NCBI RefSeq assembly: GCF_004114975.1
Contig: NZ_CP030051.1
Location: 5,580,001 to 5,644,000, forward strand
DNA length: 64,000 nucleotides
Reading direction: 5' to 3'
From: Bradyrhizobium guangdongense
GTDB taxonomy: Bacteria > Pseudomonadota > Alphaproteobacteria > Rhizobiales > Xanthobacteraceae
This document shows positions 24,112 through 32,420 of this stretch, in pieces. Position 1 is the stretch's first letter. The number at the start of each line of letters is the position of its first letter. A program made the position numbers and the translations under genes. The notes under the pieces were generated by a model. That model worked only from the letters and a program-made list of their open reading frames with translations, was not told the origin of the DNA and did not search any database.

Positions 24112-25386
24112 ATGCTCGCCCCAACCCCCGCCTCGCCCGAATCCGTCGGCATGTCGAAGGCCGCGCTCGACCGCGTCGATGCCCATCTGAAGGCCAGGTA
24201 TATCGATGCCGGCCGCTTCCCGGGCACGCACCTGCTCGTCTACCGCCGCGGCAAGATCGCCCACAGCTCGGTGCAGGGCCTTGCCGATGTCGAGCGCAAG
24301 GTGCCGGTCAGGGACGACACCATCTACCGCATCTATTCCATGACCAAGCCGCTCACCAGCGTCGCCTTCATGATGCTGGTCGAGGAAGGCCTCGTCGCGA
24401 TCGACGAGCCGGTCGCAAAGTACATTCCGGAATGGAAAAACCTCGGCGTGTTCGTCGCCGGCACCTCGCCGTCCTTCCTGACCCGGCCGCCGTCCCGCCC
24501 GATGCTGATCGTCGACCTGCTGCGCCACACGTCAGGGCTGACTTACGGCTTCCAGCAGCGCTCCAATGTCGACGCCGCCTATCGCGCCGAGAAGATCGGC
24601 GAGGTCGAGAAATCAGGCACGCTCCAGGGCATGATCGAGGGCCTTGCGAAGATCCCGCTGGAATTCTCGCCGGGCGAGGCCTGGAACTACTCGGTCGCGA
24701 CCGACGTGATCGGCTACCTCGTCGGCAAGATTTCCGGCATGCCGTTCGAGCAGTTCCTGAAGGAACGGATCCTGGATCCGCTCGGCATGACCGACACCGA
24801 TTTCCACGTGCCGGCTTCCAAGGCGCATCGCTTCGCCGCGTGCTACTCGGCAGACCCGGGCGGCGGCATGACCTTCCACGCCGGCCAGCACCGCGAGGGC
24901 ATCACGCTCCAGGATGATCCGGCGACGAGTTCGTTCCTCTCCCCGCCCTCCTTCATCTCCGGCGGCGGCGGGCTGTGCTCGACGGTTGCCGACTATCTGA
25001 CCTTCTGCCGCGCGCTGCTCAACGGCGGCGAGCTTGGCGGCGTGAGGCTGATCGGGCCGAAGACGCTGGCGCTGATGACGAGCAATCACGTTCCGGGCGG
25101 GCAGACGCTGCCGGAGATGTCGCGCTCGCTGTTCTCGGAGGCCACCTATAACGGCATCGGCTTCGGCCTGGGATTTGCGGTGACCATGCGCCCGGCCGAG
25201 ACGCTGATTGCCGGCAGCCCCGGCGAATACAATTGGGGCGGCGCGGCTACGACCTCGTTCTGGATCGATCCGGCTGAAGAGCTGATCACGATCTTCATGA
25301 CGCAGGTTCTGCCGTCGAGCGCCTATCCGCTCCGACGCGAGCTGCGCAGCATGGTCTATGCCGCAATCACCGAGAGCAATCTCTGA
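24112..25386 (+). CDS. Serine hydrolase, class C beta-lactamase superfamily
   Basis: 424 residues. The SxxK nucleophile motif is YSMTKPLTSVAFMML (about residue 81), the YxN-type tyrosine is in AWNYSVATDVIGYLVGKISG, and a late glycine-rich block reads EYNWGGAATTSFWIDP. No signal peptide is seen, so it is probably a cytoplasmic esterase or amidase rather than a periplasmic beta-lactamase. GGAGG precedes the ATG. It is divergent from the dioxygenase gene with 162 bases between, so a shared role in aromatic or ester catabolism is possible. Confidence 0.85.
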   Translation: MLAPTPASPESVGMSKAALDRVDAHLKARYIDAGRFPGTHLLVYRRGKIAHSSVQGLADVERKVPVRDDTIYRIYSMTKPLTSVAFMMLVEEGLVAIDEPVAKYIPEWKNLGVFVAGTSPSFLTRPPSRPMLIVDLLRHTSGLTYGFQQRSNVDAAYRAEKIGEVEKSGTLQGMIEGLAKIPLEFSPGEAWNYSVATDVIGYLVGKISGMPFEQFLKERILDPLGMTDTDFHVPASKAHRFAACYSADPGGGMTFHAGQHREGITLQDDPATSSFLSPPSFISGGGGLCSTVADYLTFCRALLNGGELGGVRLIGPKTLALMTSNHVPGGQTLPEMSRSLFSEATYNGIGFGLGFAVTMRPAETLIAGSPGEYNWGGAATTSFWIDPAEELITIFMTQVLPSSAYPLRRELRSMVYAAITESNL

Positions 25387-25403
25387 CCTTCCTAACATTT
25401 GTT

Positions 25404-25437
25404 GCAATGGGCTCCGCGTCATCGCGGAGCTCATTGC
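25404..25437. terminator. Bidirectional terminator between the hydrolase and small genes
   Basis: GCAATGGGCTCCGCG and CGCGGAGCTCATTGC pair over 15 bp (one G-T) around TCAT. The plus strand continues TTCTCTGC and the minus strand ACAAATGTTAGG. It separates the convergent hydrolase and 26-residue gene. Confidence 0.75.
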
Positions 25438-25444
25438 TTCTCTG

Positions 25445-25525
25445 CTAGTGGAAATGGCCGATCAGATAGATTCCACCGCCGATCACCAGCACGGCCGGAA
25501 CGGCCCACAAGATCAAGACTGGCAT
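25445..25525 (-). CDS. 26-residue single-pass membrane microprotein
   Basis: Reads M-P-V-L-I-L-W-A-V-P-A-V then a glycine-rich hydrophobic stretch ending in YLIGHFH; the whole protein is about one membrane helix with a His-containing tail. GAGGAGG lies eight bases before the ATG, an unusually good ribosome site for such a short frame. The stop is followed within 8 bases by a strong terminator hairpin, so the unit looks complete. It lies 12 bases downstream of a small secreted-protein gene on the same strand. Function unknown. Confidence 0.6.
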   Translation of the reverse strand: MPVLILWAVPAVLVIGGGIYLIGHFH

Positions 25526-25537
25526 TTGTCATCCTCC

Positions 25538-25771
25538 TCAGTTTGACGTGCAGACCTTGACGGTCTTCATGCTGCTCTCAGCCTCGGTGCGCGATTTGTA
25601 GATCGTGCCCGAAGGACTGACGACCGTCATTGACGAGTCCGTCGGCTTCTTGTCGACGACGGTGCATTTCTTGGTCTTGACGTCCTGCACGACGTAGAAC
25701 TCGTCGGCCGCGAACGCCGGCAGAGAGAATGCAGTAATCATCAGCGCTGCGGTCATGATCTTCAGTTTCAT
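25538..25771 (-). CDS. Small secreted protein of unknown function
   Basis: 77 residues: signal peptide MKLKIMTAALMITAFSLPAF with cleavage after AFA near residue 22, then a compact ~55-residue domain (EFYVVQDVKTKKCTVVDKKP, ending MKTVKVCTSN) with two cysteines that could pair in the periplasm. GGAGGAGGA precedes the ATG; the longer frame with nine extra codons ignores this. It shares a strand with the 26-residue membrane protein 12 bases downstream. I do not recognise a named family. Confidence 0.75.
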   Translation of the reverse strand: MKLKIMTAALMITAFSLPAFAADEFYVVQDVKTKKCTVVDKKPTDSSMTVVSPSGTIYKSRTEAESSMKTVKVCTSN

Positions 25772-25910
25772 CTGGTTCCTCCTCCAATCGCCGGGCATTC
25801 GGCACCCGGTCTATTCAGGAACGGGAAAAACTAGCAATTTGTTCCTATTGAACCGGAACGACGCCTTCGGCGGGATGTTGACGGAGCGGTCATCTCTCGG
25901 AGTCGATCGC

Positions 25911-26003
25911 ATGTCACCGCATCGCGAGGCCCGGATCGCCGGGCTGAGCTTGGCGGCCGTTTATGCCCTCTGCCTGCTGCTCACCGCAATCAGCATGAGC
26001 TGA
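25911..26003 (+). CDS. 30-residue putative membrane microprotein
   Basis: MSPHREARIAGLSLAAVYAL followed by CLLLTAISMS: a charged N-terminus and one hydrophobic helix. GGAG lies eight bases before the ATG. The open frame extends to 25755, but the upstream part reads through the promoter of the divergent secreted-protein gene. Coding is plausible, not proven. Confidence 0.4.
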   Translation: MSPHREARIAGLSLAAVYALCLLLTAISMS

Positions 26004-26139
26004 GATGAACTGCGTTCCAGAACTCCTGTTCCGAACCGCCCGCCGGATACGAAAAATCATGGCGCCGCGCCTGCCCTGCCCGTATGGTTTGAGAAAATCA
26101 TAATCCGGCGCGATCGCGCTGGAACCGGGGCGCCCGCGT

Positions 26140-27648
26140 TTGTCGAAACTCACCTTGCCGGTCCGACTCGCTCTCCTGGTCACGGGAACGATGCTGCCCT
26201 TGATCGTCTTCGCGGTCGGCATTGCCTATTTCAATTATCGTCAGGACCGCAGCGACGCGACGCGCCGGGTGCTCGAGACGGTGCGGAGCATGCGTCTCGT
26301 GCTCGATGCCGAAGTGCAGCGGATGACGGGCGGCTTGCAGGTGCTCGCGCTCAGCGATTCCCTGCGCAACGGGGACTTCGACGGCTTCCGGCGTCTCGCC
26401 GTCGGATTCATCAGTCAATATGGCGAAGACAGCGTCCTGCTGCTGGCCGACAGGTCCGGGCACCAGCTGTTCTCGACGGCCACGACCGAAACGAAGAATC
26501 TGCCGTCGCGCAACAACCACGAAATCGTCGAACGGGTCTTTGCGAGCAAGGCGCCGCAGTATTCCGATCTGTTCGTTGGATCGACCAAGAAGCGTGCGAT
26601 CGTTACGGTCGAGGTCCCCGTAATGCGCGACGGCGAAGTCGCCTATGCGCTCTCCTTCAGCCCGCCGATCGACATTTTCCAGCACCTGATCGAGCGGCAG
26701 CGCCCGGACGAGCGATGGACCGTATCGCTGCTGGACAGCAAAGGCATCGTTTTCGCGCGCGCTCCCAATCCCGGCGAGACGTTTGGCAAGCAGGCATCGC
26801 CATCGCTCTTCGAGGCGATGTTCCGCTCACCCGAGGCGGTTCTGTCGAGCGTCTCGCTCGACGGCGTCGCGCTTGCTTCGGCCTATACGCGATCGCGGCT
26901 GACCGGCTGGACCATCGCGGCCGGACTCACCGAGAGCTCGCTGATCGCGCCGCTCTGGCGCAACATCGCGATCACCAGTCTGATCGGCGGCGTGCTGCTC
27001 CTGGTCGGCCTCACCTTTGCGATCAGGATGGCAACGACGATCGCGCGCGGCGAGATGCTGCACAATCTTCTGATCGAGGAGCTCAACCATCGCGTCAAGA
27101 ACACGTTGGCGCTGATGCAGGCGATTGCGGTGCAGACTTTTCGCAGCGCAAGTCGCGACGAGCGAACCAAGTTCGAGGGGCGCCTCGGCGCGCTCGCCGA
27201 AGCACATAACCTTCTCAGCCAGGAGAAGTGGGCAGGCTCGGAACTGCGGGACGTGATCGCACGCGCGCTCCAGCCGTTCCTGCTTGCAAATCCCGATCGC
27301 ATCCGCATGGCCGGCCCCGGCGTGCCAGTGTCGCCGCGGCTCGCCGTGGTGCTGTCGATGATCGTGCACGAGATCGCGACCAACGCCGCGAAATACGGCG
27401 CCTTGTCCAACGAGACCGGCCGGGTGACGCTGGACTGGGAGGTCCTCGCCGACACGCCGAAGCCGCGGCTGCGGCTGATCTGGACCGAACTCGGCGGCCC
27501 ATTGGTGACGGCGCCGGTACAGCGCGGCTTCGGCTCTCGCCTGATCGAGCGCAGCGCACGCGACCAGCTCGGCGGCGAAGCCACGGTCGACTTCCTGCCG
27601 CGGGGCGTGGTCTGCACGGTGACCTGCGCGCTGGACGGGGAGCGGTGA
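26140..27648 (+). CDS. HWE-family sensor histidine kinase with extracytoplasmic sensor
   Basis: 502 residues. One N-terminal helix (LALLVTGTMLPLIVFAVGIA), a ~220-residue extracytoplasmic sensor resembling a double Cache domain, and a second helix near residue 285 (IAITSLIGGVLLLVGLTFAI). The kinase core has the phosphoacceptor His in EELNHRVKNTLALMQAIAVQ and the ATP-domain block HEIATNAAKYGALS and GFGSRLIERSARDQLGG, the HWE/HisKA_2 pattern. No response regulator is adjacent. The frame opens with TTG (MSKLTLPVR); an ATG 17 codons in would cut the first helix. The cycloisomerase-like gene follows after 16 bases. Confidence 0.87.
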   Translation: MSKLTLPVRLALLVTGTMLPLIVFAVGIAYFNYRQDRSDATRRVLETVRSMRLVLDAEVQRMTGGLQVLALSDSLRNGDFDGFRRLAVGFISQYGEDSVLLLADRSGHQLFSTATTETKNLPSRNNHEIVERVFASKAPQYSDLFVGSTKKRAIVTVEVPVMRDGEVAYALSFSPPIDIFQHLIERQRPDERWTVSLLDSKGIVFARAPNPGETFGKQASPSLFEAMFRSPEAVLSSVSLDGVALASAYTRSRLTGWTIAAGLTESSLIAPLWRNIAITSLIGGVLLLVGLTFAIRMATTIARGEMLHNLLIEELNHRVKNTLALMQAIAVQTFRSASRDERTKFEGRLGALAEAHNLLSQEKWAGSELRDVIARALQPFLLANPDRIRMAGPGVPVSPRLAVVLSMIVHEIATNAAKYGALSNETGRVTLDWEVLADTPKPRLRLIWTELGGPLVTAPVQRGFGSRLIERSARDQLGGEATVDFLPRGVVCTVTCALDGER

Positions 27649-27664
27649 AGCAAGGATATCCCAA

Positions 27665-28798
27665 ATGAAGATCACCAAAGTTCGCACCCACGTCCTCGAA
27701 GCCAAACTCTCGCAGCCTTTCGCCTATTCGCGCGCCTGGTACGACACCCGCAGCGCGATGCTGGTCGAGATCGAGACGGACGACGGCGTGACCGGCTGGG
27801 GCGAATGCTACGGACCTGCGCGGATGACGGCGGCGGTCGTCACAAGCGTCGCGCCATGGCTGATCGGCGAGGACCCGCTGCGCACCGAAGTGCTGTGGCA
27901 AATGATCTACGCGCGCCTGCGCGATCACGGCCAGAAAGGCGTCGTGATCCAGGGCTTGAGCGGCATCGACATCGCGCTGTGGGATATCAAGGGCAGGCAT
28001 TTTGGCGTGCCCGTGCATCAGCTGCTCGGTGGCGCCGCGCGGAGGGAGGTGCAAGCCTATGCGACCGGGCTTTACCGGCGCAAATCCGGCGATCCGCTCA
28101 AATATCTGCCGGAGGAAGCGGCCGCTTATGCCGCCGAAGGTTTTCGCGCCGTGAAGGTGAAGGTCGGCTTCGGCATAGCGGAGGACGCCGCCGTCACCCG
28201 CGTCGTGCGCCAGGCGATCGGTCCGGACGTTGCACTGATGGTGGATGCCAACCACGCCTATGATGCCGTCGCCGCGATCCGGCTCGGCCGGCTGATCGAA
28301 CCCTACGAGATCGGATGGTTTGAGGAGCCGGTGCCGCCGGAGGATGTCGCGGGCTATCGCGCGGTGAAAGCCGCGCTGACGATCCCCATCGCCGGCGGCG
28401 AATGCGAATTCACGCGCTTCGGCTTCCGCGACCTGTTCGCCTCGCACGCGCTCGACGTCGCCCAACCCGATACCTGCGCAGCCGGCGGCCTCAGCGAATG
28501 CAAGAAGATCGCCGACATGAGCGAGGCGTTCGGCATCCGCTACAATCCGCATGTCTGGGGCACCGGAATTGCGCTCGCGGCCTCGCTTCAGCTCCTTGCC
28601 GTGCTGCCTTCGCACACGCCGACTTCACTGGCACCGCTCGAGCCGATGCTCGAGTTCGATCGCACCGAACATCCGATCCGGCAGGCGATCCTGAAAGAGC
28701 CGATCGAGCACGTGAACGGCGTGGTTCGTGTGCCCGATGGTCCGGGCCTCGGCATCGAGATCGACCGCGAGGCGCTGGCGCGATTTGCGCTGACTTAG
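27665..28798 (+). CDS. Mandelate racemase/enolase-superfamily enzyme, D-galactarolactone cycloisomerase-like
   Basis: 377 residues. The capping domain begins MKITKVRTHVLEAKLSQPFA. Catalytic KxK in RAVKVKVGFG; metal ligands in LMVDANHAYDA, WFEEPVPPED and AGGECEFTRFG; catalytic His in YNPHVWGTGIA. The C-terminal EPMLEFDRTEHPIRQAILKE and DGPGLGIEIDREAL strongly recall Agrobacterium Gci, which opens galactarolactone to 3-deoxy-2-keto-hexarate. That would link it to the uronate dehydrogenase at 2.7-3.5 kb. It follows the histidine kinase by 16 bases and is probably co-transcribed. Confidence 0.83.
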   Translation: MKITKVRTHVLEAKLSQPFAYSRAWYDTRSAMLVEIETDDGVTGWGECYGPARMTAAVVTSVAPWLIGEDPLRTEVLWQMIYARLRDHGQKGVVIQGLSGIDIALWDIKGRHFGVPVHQLLGGAARREVQAYATGLYRRKSGDPLKYLPEEAAAYAAEGFRAVKVKVGFGIAEDAAVTRVVRQAIGPDVALMVDANHAYDAVAAIRLGRLIEPYEIGWFEEPVPPEDVAGYRAVKAALTIPIAGGECEFTRFGFRDLFASHALDVAQPDTCAAGGLSECKKIADMSEAFGIRYNPHVWGTGIALAASLQLLAVLPSHTPTSLAPLEPMLEFDRTEHPIRQAILKEPIEHVNGVVRVPDGPGLGIEIDREALARFALT

Positions 28799-28869
28799 CG
28801 TAGCACCGAAAGATCGTCGCGCTTGTCCCGCTTTAGCGGCGACGCAAGCCACCATCGAAGGGATCAAAC

Positions 28870-28888
28870 GCGCCGTCCGCGACGGCGC
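28870..28888 (-). terminator. Hairpin immediately after the ccdA-like gene
   Basis: GCGCCGTC and GACGGCGC form a perfect 8-bp stem with a 3-base loop, one base beyond the stop codon; the minus strand continues GTTTGATCCC. The T-run is weak, so termination is probable rather than certain. Confidence 0.5.
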
Positions 28889-28889
28889 C

Positions 28890-29621
28890 CTACCCGATCG
28901 TCTGCAGCGACGGAAACGTCTCCAGCAGCCAGATGCTCACATTGGAGACCGCGCCGGTGAGGAAGCCGATGCCGGTGATCACCATCAACACGCCCATGGC
29001 GCGCTCGACATTGACGAGGTGGCCCTTCATGCGCGCGAACAGCTTTGTGAACTGCTCGATCATCAGCGCGGCAATCAGGAAGGGAATGCCGAGACCGGCG
29101 GAATAGACCGCGAGCAGGCCGGCGCCCTTCGTCACGGTGGCTTCGGCCGCGGCGATCGAGAGGATGGCTGCGAGGATCGGGCCGATGCAGGGCGTCCAGC
29201 CGAAGGCGAAGGCGAGGCCCATGATGTAGGCGCCCCAGAGCCCGACGGGCTTCGGAATCGGAAGCCGCCCTTCCCGCATCAACAGGCCGATGCGCGTCAG
29301 CCCGAGGAAGTGCAGCCCCATCACGATGATGACGATGCCGGCGAGGATCGACAGCTCCGCCGACCAGGCGCGGATCAGTCCGCCGATCAGAGAGGCGCTG
29401 GCGCCGAGCGCCACGAACACCGTGGAGAAGCCCAGCACGAACAGCAGCGCCGAGATCATGATAGCGCGCTTCGAGGCCGTGTCAGGCTCGTCGCTCTCGA
29501 CATGCTCGATCGTGGCGCCGGTGAGATAGATCAGATAGGGCGGCACCAGCGGCAGCACGCAAGGGGAGAGAAAGCTGACGAGGCCGGCAATCAGCGCCGC
29601 CGTAATCGAAACATTTTGCAT
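28890..29621 (-). CDS. CcdA/DsbD-type membrane thiol-disulfide carrier
   Basis: 243 residues, six to seven membrane segments. The redox pair lies in LVSFLSPCVLPLVPPYLIYL and FAFGWTPCIGPILAAILS, the paired Pro-flanked cysteines of CcdA. CcdA passes reducing power from cytoplasmic thioredoxin to the periplasm for haem attachment to c-type cytochromes, a need created by FixO and FixP at the right end, though these genes are 30 kb away. The start MQNVSITAALIAGL is chosen over a 15-codon longer frame because it places the first helix at the N-terminus. Confidence 0.87.
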   Translation of the reverse strand: MQNVSITAALIAGLVSFLSPCVLPLVPPYLIYLTGATIEHVESDEPDTASKRAIMISALLFVLGFSTVFVALGASASLIGGLIRAWSAELSILAGIVIIVMGLHFLGLTRIGLLMREGRLPIPKPVGLWGAYIMGLAFAFGWTPCIGPILAAILSIAAAEATVTKGAGLLAVYSAGLGIPFLIAALMIEQFTKLFARMKGHLVNVERAMGVLMVITGIGFLTGAVSNVSIWLLETFPSLQTIG

Positions 29622-29829
29622 GATGCAGTCAAAACCATCCCGGGCGCTCGGGCTGGGCGCGGTCAACGCGCACGGGACCAGAGCCGAACCGGCTCTGGTG
29701 TAGCCGATGCCGGGGAATGCGCAACAGAGGCGCGATCAAACCAGGGCTCCTCCCGATGCCATCTGCGATCACAGATGCGGCACCGGGACGCGCACAGATC
29801 TCGCAAAAAAGCGAGATCCGGCGGCGCGG

Positions 29830-30096
29830 CTACTTCACCACGCGGAGCAGCGGACGCCGGGGCTGGTCCTGCGTCTGCTTGGAGGGGGACGGCGGCTCGC
29901 TGGCAGCGCTCCGCAGCATCTCGTCGCACAGCGCCTTGAGGTCGGCACTGTCAATTCCTTTGAGCTTCATCCTGACGTCGAGGATGACGATCGAGAGCAA
30001 TTCGGCCGACTCGCGGCTGTTGCCTTCGTTGAGAACCTTCCAGCACTCCTCGAGCGTCTCGAGCACCGCCTGCAACTGTTCGTCTGAATGCGACAC
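29830..30096 (-). CDS. Small helical protein of unknown function
   Basis: 88 residues from a GTG start preceded by GGAAAG. VSHSDEQLQAVLETLEECWK and DVRMKLKGIDSADLKALCDE are amphipathic helices, and the tail SPSKQTQDQPRRPLL is basic and probably disordered. No domain recognised. A longer frame begins at 30177 (GTG) but lacks a ribosome site. Confidence 0.5.
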   Translation of the reverse strand: MSHSDEQLQAVLETLEECWKVLNEGNSRESAELLSIVILDVRMKLKGIDSADLKALCDEMLRSAASEPPSPSKQTQDQPRRPLLRVVK

Positions 30097-30565
30097 CGGC
30101 GTTCTTTCCGTTAATTCGGCCTGCGAGACGTGCTTGAAACGATCCCCTCGGCCCCCAAAGAGCACCAAGGATAACACGAGGACTCCGTGCCCTCGAAGAC
30201 GATTTCGGTGTGTTCCTGCGTTGAAACAGCGGTTCCAGACGGCATCATTCGGCGCAGCAAGCCAGAACGGTGAAGGGTGAAACGTTTGAGCGGGCGCGAT
30301 TGATCCGTCTCATCGGGGCGCAAGACGTCTTGCATGCCTGCCTCTGGTCCAGTTGGACCCGGCAATCCCGCAGCCATTCTACGGCTCGCAACGGAACGCA
30401 CGCCTACCCCTCTTCCGGACAGAAATCAGCCCGTTCCCAACCCCAAGCACACCTAAATACCGTCTCTGGCGCGGTAAGTATGAGTTCAAAACTCACCGTT
30501 CCCCAACCCGTCGTGGTTGTGGTTTGCGCTAGATTCTGCCAGTTTAGCGGCCCGAAGGGACTTGT
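30097..30565. other. 469-base intergenic region with palindromes, no gene seen
   Basis: No convincing reading frame. It contains GCAAGACGTCTTGC (30320-30333, perfect 14-bp palindrome) and GGTCCAGTTGGACC (30346-30359), both upstream of the LysR gene and possible regulator sites. An A-rich patch around 30478-30495 may include the LysR promoter. Confidence 0.4.
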
Positions 30566-31615
30566 ATGCATTCCTTAGCGGAAAGGGGCGTTCCACGAGA
30601 GGAACGCCTAAAGACAAACATCAGCGGCCTCTCGGACTGGGATGCCGCCCGCATATTCCTTGAAGTCGTTCGATGCGGAAGCTTCCGATCGGCGGCCGAA
30701 CGCCTGTCGTTATCGATCAACGCCGTCCGCCGCCGAATCGATGATTTCGAGCGCCAGACCGACACCACGCTCTTCACCCGCGACGTCCATGGCACCCATC
30801 TTACCGATGAAGGCGCACTGGTGGTCGCGGCCGTCGAGCGCATGGAGGCAGCTGCCTTCGACGTGATGCGCACCAGTGATTCGACCGCCAACGCCCTCAC
30901 CGGCGAGGTCCGCGTCGCCGTCACCGAAGGATTGGGTACGTTCTGGCTCGCTCCGCGCTTGGTGGAATTCCAGCAGGCCTATCCGAAGATCCTGGTCGAT
31001 CTGCATTGCGCGATGCGCTCGGCCGACGTCTCCCGCCATGAGGCGGACGTCGCCATCCATCTGTCGCGCCCCTCGGCGCTCGACGTCAAGCTGGTGCGGC
31101 TCGGCCGCATGCACCTGATGTTCTGGGCCTCCCGGAGTTACGTCGAGAGATATGGCGCGCCGCGCTCGGCGGCGGAATTGATCAAGCACCGCCTGGTGCT
31201 GCAATTCGCCGATCAGATCGCCGCCAAGGAAACCTTCGAGAGCTTCTTCCCGGGCGTTCCGGAGCGTGACCTTCTGGTCATGAAGACCAACGTCTCAAGC
31301 GCCAATTATTGGGCGGTCGCGAATGGCGCCGGCATCGGCGTCTTCCCGAGCTATGCCATTGCGCTTGGCGGGAAGTTGATTCCACTAGAGGTCGAGTTGA
31401 ACCGACCGCTGGATATCTGGTTGTCCTACCATCCCGGTAGCGGCCGGATTCCCCGCGTGCGGCACATGATTGACTGGCTGATCGAAGCTTTCAATCCGGC
31501 TCGCTTCCCGTGGTTTAAGGAAGAGTTCGTGCACCCGCATGAATTCAAGGACTCGTATATGGGCGAACCCCTGACCCAGCTCTTCGGGGGATTTTCAACC
31601 GAAGAACAAAGGTGA
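30566..31615 (+). CDS. LysR-family transcriptional regulator
   Basis: 349 residues, about 50 more than usual: ~20 extra at the N-terminus and ~30 at the C-terminus. The winged helix is at about residues 26-85 (DAARIFLEVVRCGSFRSAAE, RLSLSINAVRRRIDDFERQT), then the ligand domain (GEVRVAVTEGLGTFWLAPRL). Its stop codon overlaps a GTG in the next gene, so the LysR and XRE proteins may be translationally coupled. No structural gene is divergent, so the target is unclear. Confidence 0.87.
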   Translation: MHSLAERGVPREERLKTNISGLSDWDAARIFLEVVRCGSFRSAAERLSLSINAVRRRIDDFERQTDTTLFTRDVHGTHLTDEGALVVAAVERMEAAAFDVMRTSDSTANALTGEVRVAVTEGLGTFWLAPRLVEFQQAYPKILVDLHCAMRSADVSRHEADVAIHLSRPSALDVKLVRLGRMHLMFWASRSYVERYGAPRSAAELIKHRLVLQFADQIAAKETFESFFPGVPERDLLVMKTNVSSANYWAVANGAGIGVFPSYAIALGGKLIPLEVELNRPLDIWLSYHPGSGRIPRVRHMIDWLIEAFNPARFPWFKEEFVHPHEFKDSYMGEPLTQLFGGFSTEEQR

Positions 31616-31623
31616 AAACAGAG

Positions 31624-32016
31624 ATGAAAGCAGCGGCGAAAAGGATGAAGCAGCGCAGTGCCGGCAAGCCGGACATTGAGCTTGGCAAGCGGATCCGTCT
31701 GCGGCGCGTCGAGATGAAGATCTCGCAGGCCGAGCTGGGCGAAAAGCTCGGCGTCAGCTTCCAGCAGGTCCAGAAATACGAGAAGGGCGTCAATCGCGTC
31801 GGCGCGGCTCGTCTTCAACAGATCGCCTCCGCCCTCGATGTGCCCGTGACCTTCTTCTATGACGGCGACAACAAGGCCCGCGAAGTCGAAAGCCTCCTGT
31901 TCCTGGACTCGGCTTTCAGCCTCCGCCTGCTGCGCGCCTACAGCAAGATCAAGGACCAGACGGTGCAGCGTCAGCTCGTCTCGCTGATGGAATCGATCGC
32001 GGCGAACGAGGACTGA
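31624..32016 (+). CDS. XRE-family regulator, PraR-like
   Basis: 130 residues. A Cro/CI helix-turn-helix spans IELGKRIRLRRVEMKISQAE and LGEKLGVSFQQVQKYEKGVN, then RVGAARLQQIASALDVPVTF and FYDG, a layout I recall from rhizobial PraR and related phase or biofilm regulators. The C-terminal helices (LRLLRAYSKIKDQTVQRQLV) probably dimerise. ATG at 31624 is chosen; GTG at 31612 overlaps the LysR stop and may be used in coupling. It ends before a classic terminator at 32145. Confidence 0.88.
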   Translation: MKAAAKRMKQRSAGKPDIELGKRIRLRRVEMKISQAELGEKLGVSFQQVQKYEKGVNRVGAARLQQIASALDVPVTFFYDGDNKAREVESLLFLDSAFSLRLLRAYSKIKDQTVQRQLVSLMESIAANED

Positions 32017-32052
32017 GCCGGTCGACGGTCCGGTCCTTCCGGCCCGATGTTC

Positions 32053-32084
32053 AATCCGCCGCGCCGCGGGGGCGCGGCCGGATT
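32053..32084. repeat. Inverted repeat after the XRE gene
   Basis: AATCCGCCGCGCC pairs with GGCGCGGCCGGATT over 13 bp with one bulge. It has no T-run and precedes the true terminator at 32145. Confidence 0.6.
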
Positions 32085-32144
32085 GGGCGTGATATGACGA
32101 CTCAGGTTTGGGCCCGCGCGCCATCCGCGCGGTCTTGGCTTTTC

Positions 32145-32171
32145 GGGGCGGCCTGGCCGCCCCTTTTCTTT
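32145..32171 (+). terminator. Rho-independent terminator of the LysR-XRE unit
   Basis: GGGGCGGC-CTG-GCCGCCCC, perfect 8-bp stem, followed by TTTTCTTT. The remainder of 32017-32420 holds no recognisable gene; the transpeptidase promoter should lie in 32172-32420. Confidence 0.9.
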
Positions 32172-32420
32172 GCGCTATGCCGGCATCCGCCGTCATTGAT
32201 CGCTGATATCGCGAACCCTTCCTGACCTTGCTGCGACCTAATCGAGAGCCGTGGTGCCAGGAATGCACCGGTTCGATGTGCCACGCTTAATGGGACCGCA
32301 ACCCCGATGCCCTAGCCTTCCGCCAATTTCAGCGAATCGGCGCATGCGGCCTGGGCGGCCGGGACGCGCCGACACGAGCGCCCGTTGCGGGTCTCGTCCT
32401 CATGGGGAAGACCGGACAAA

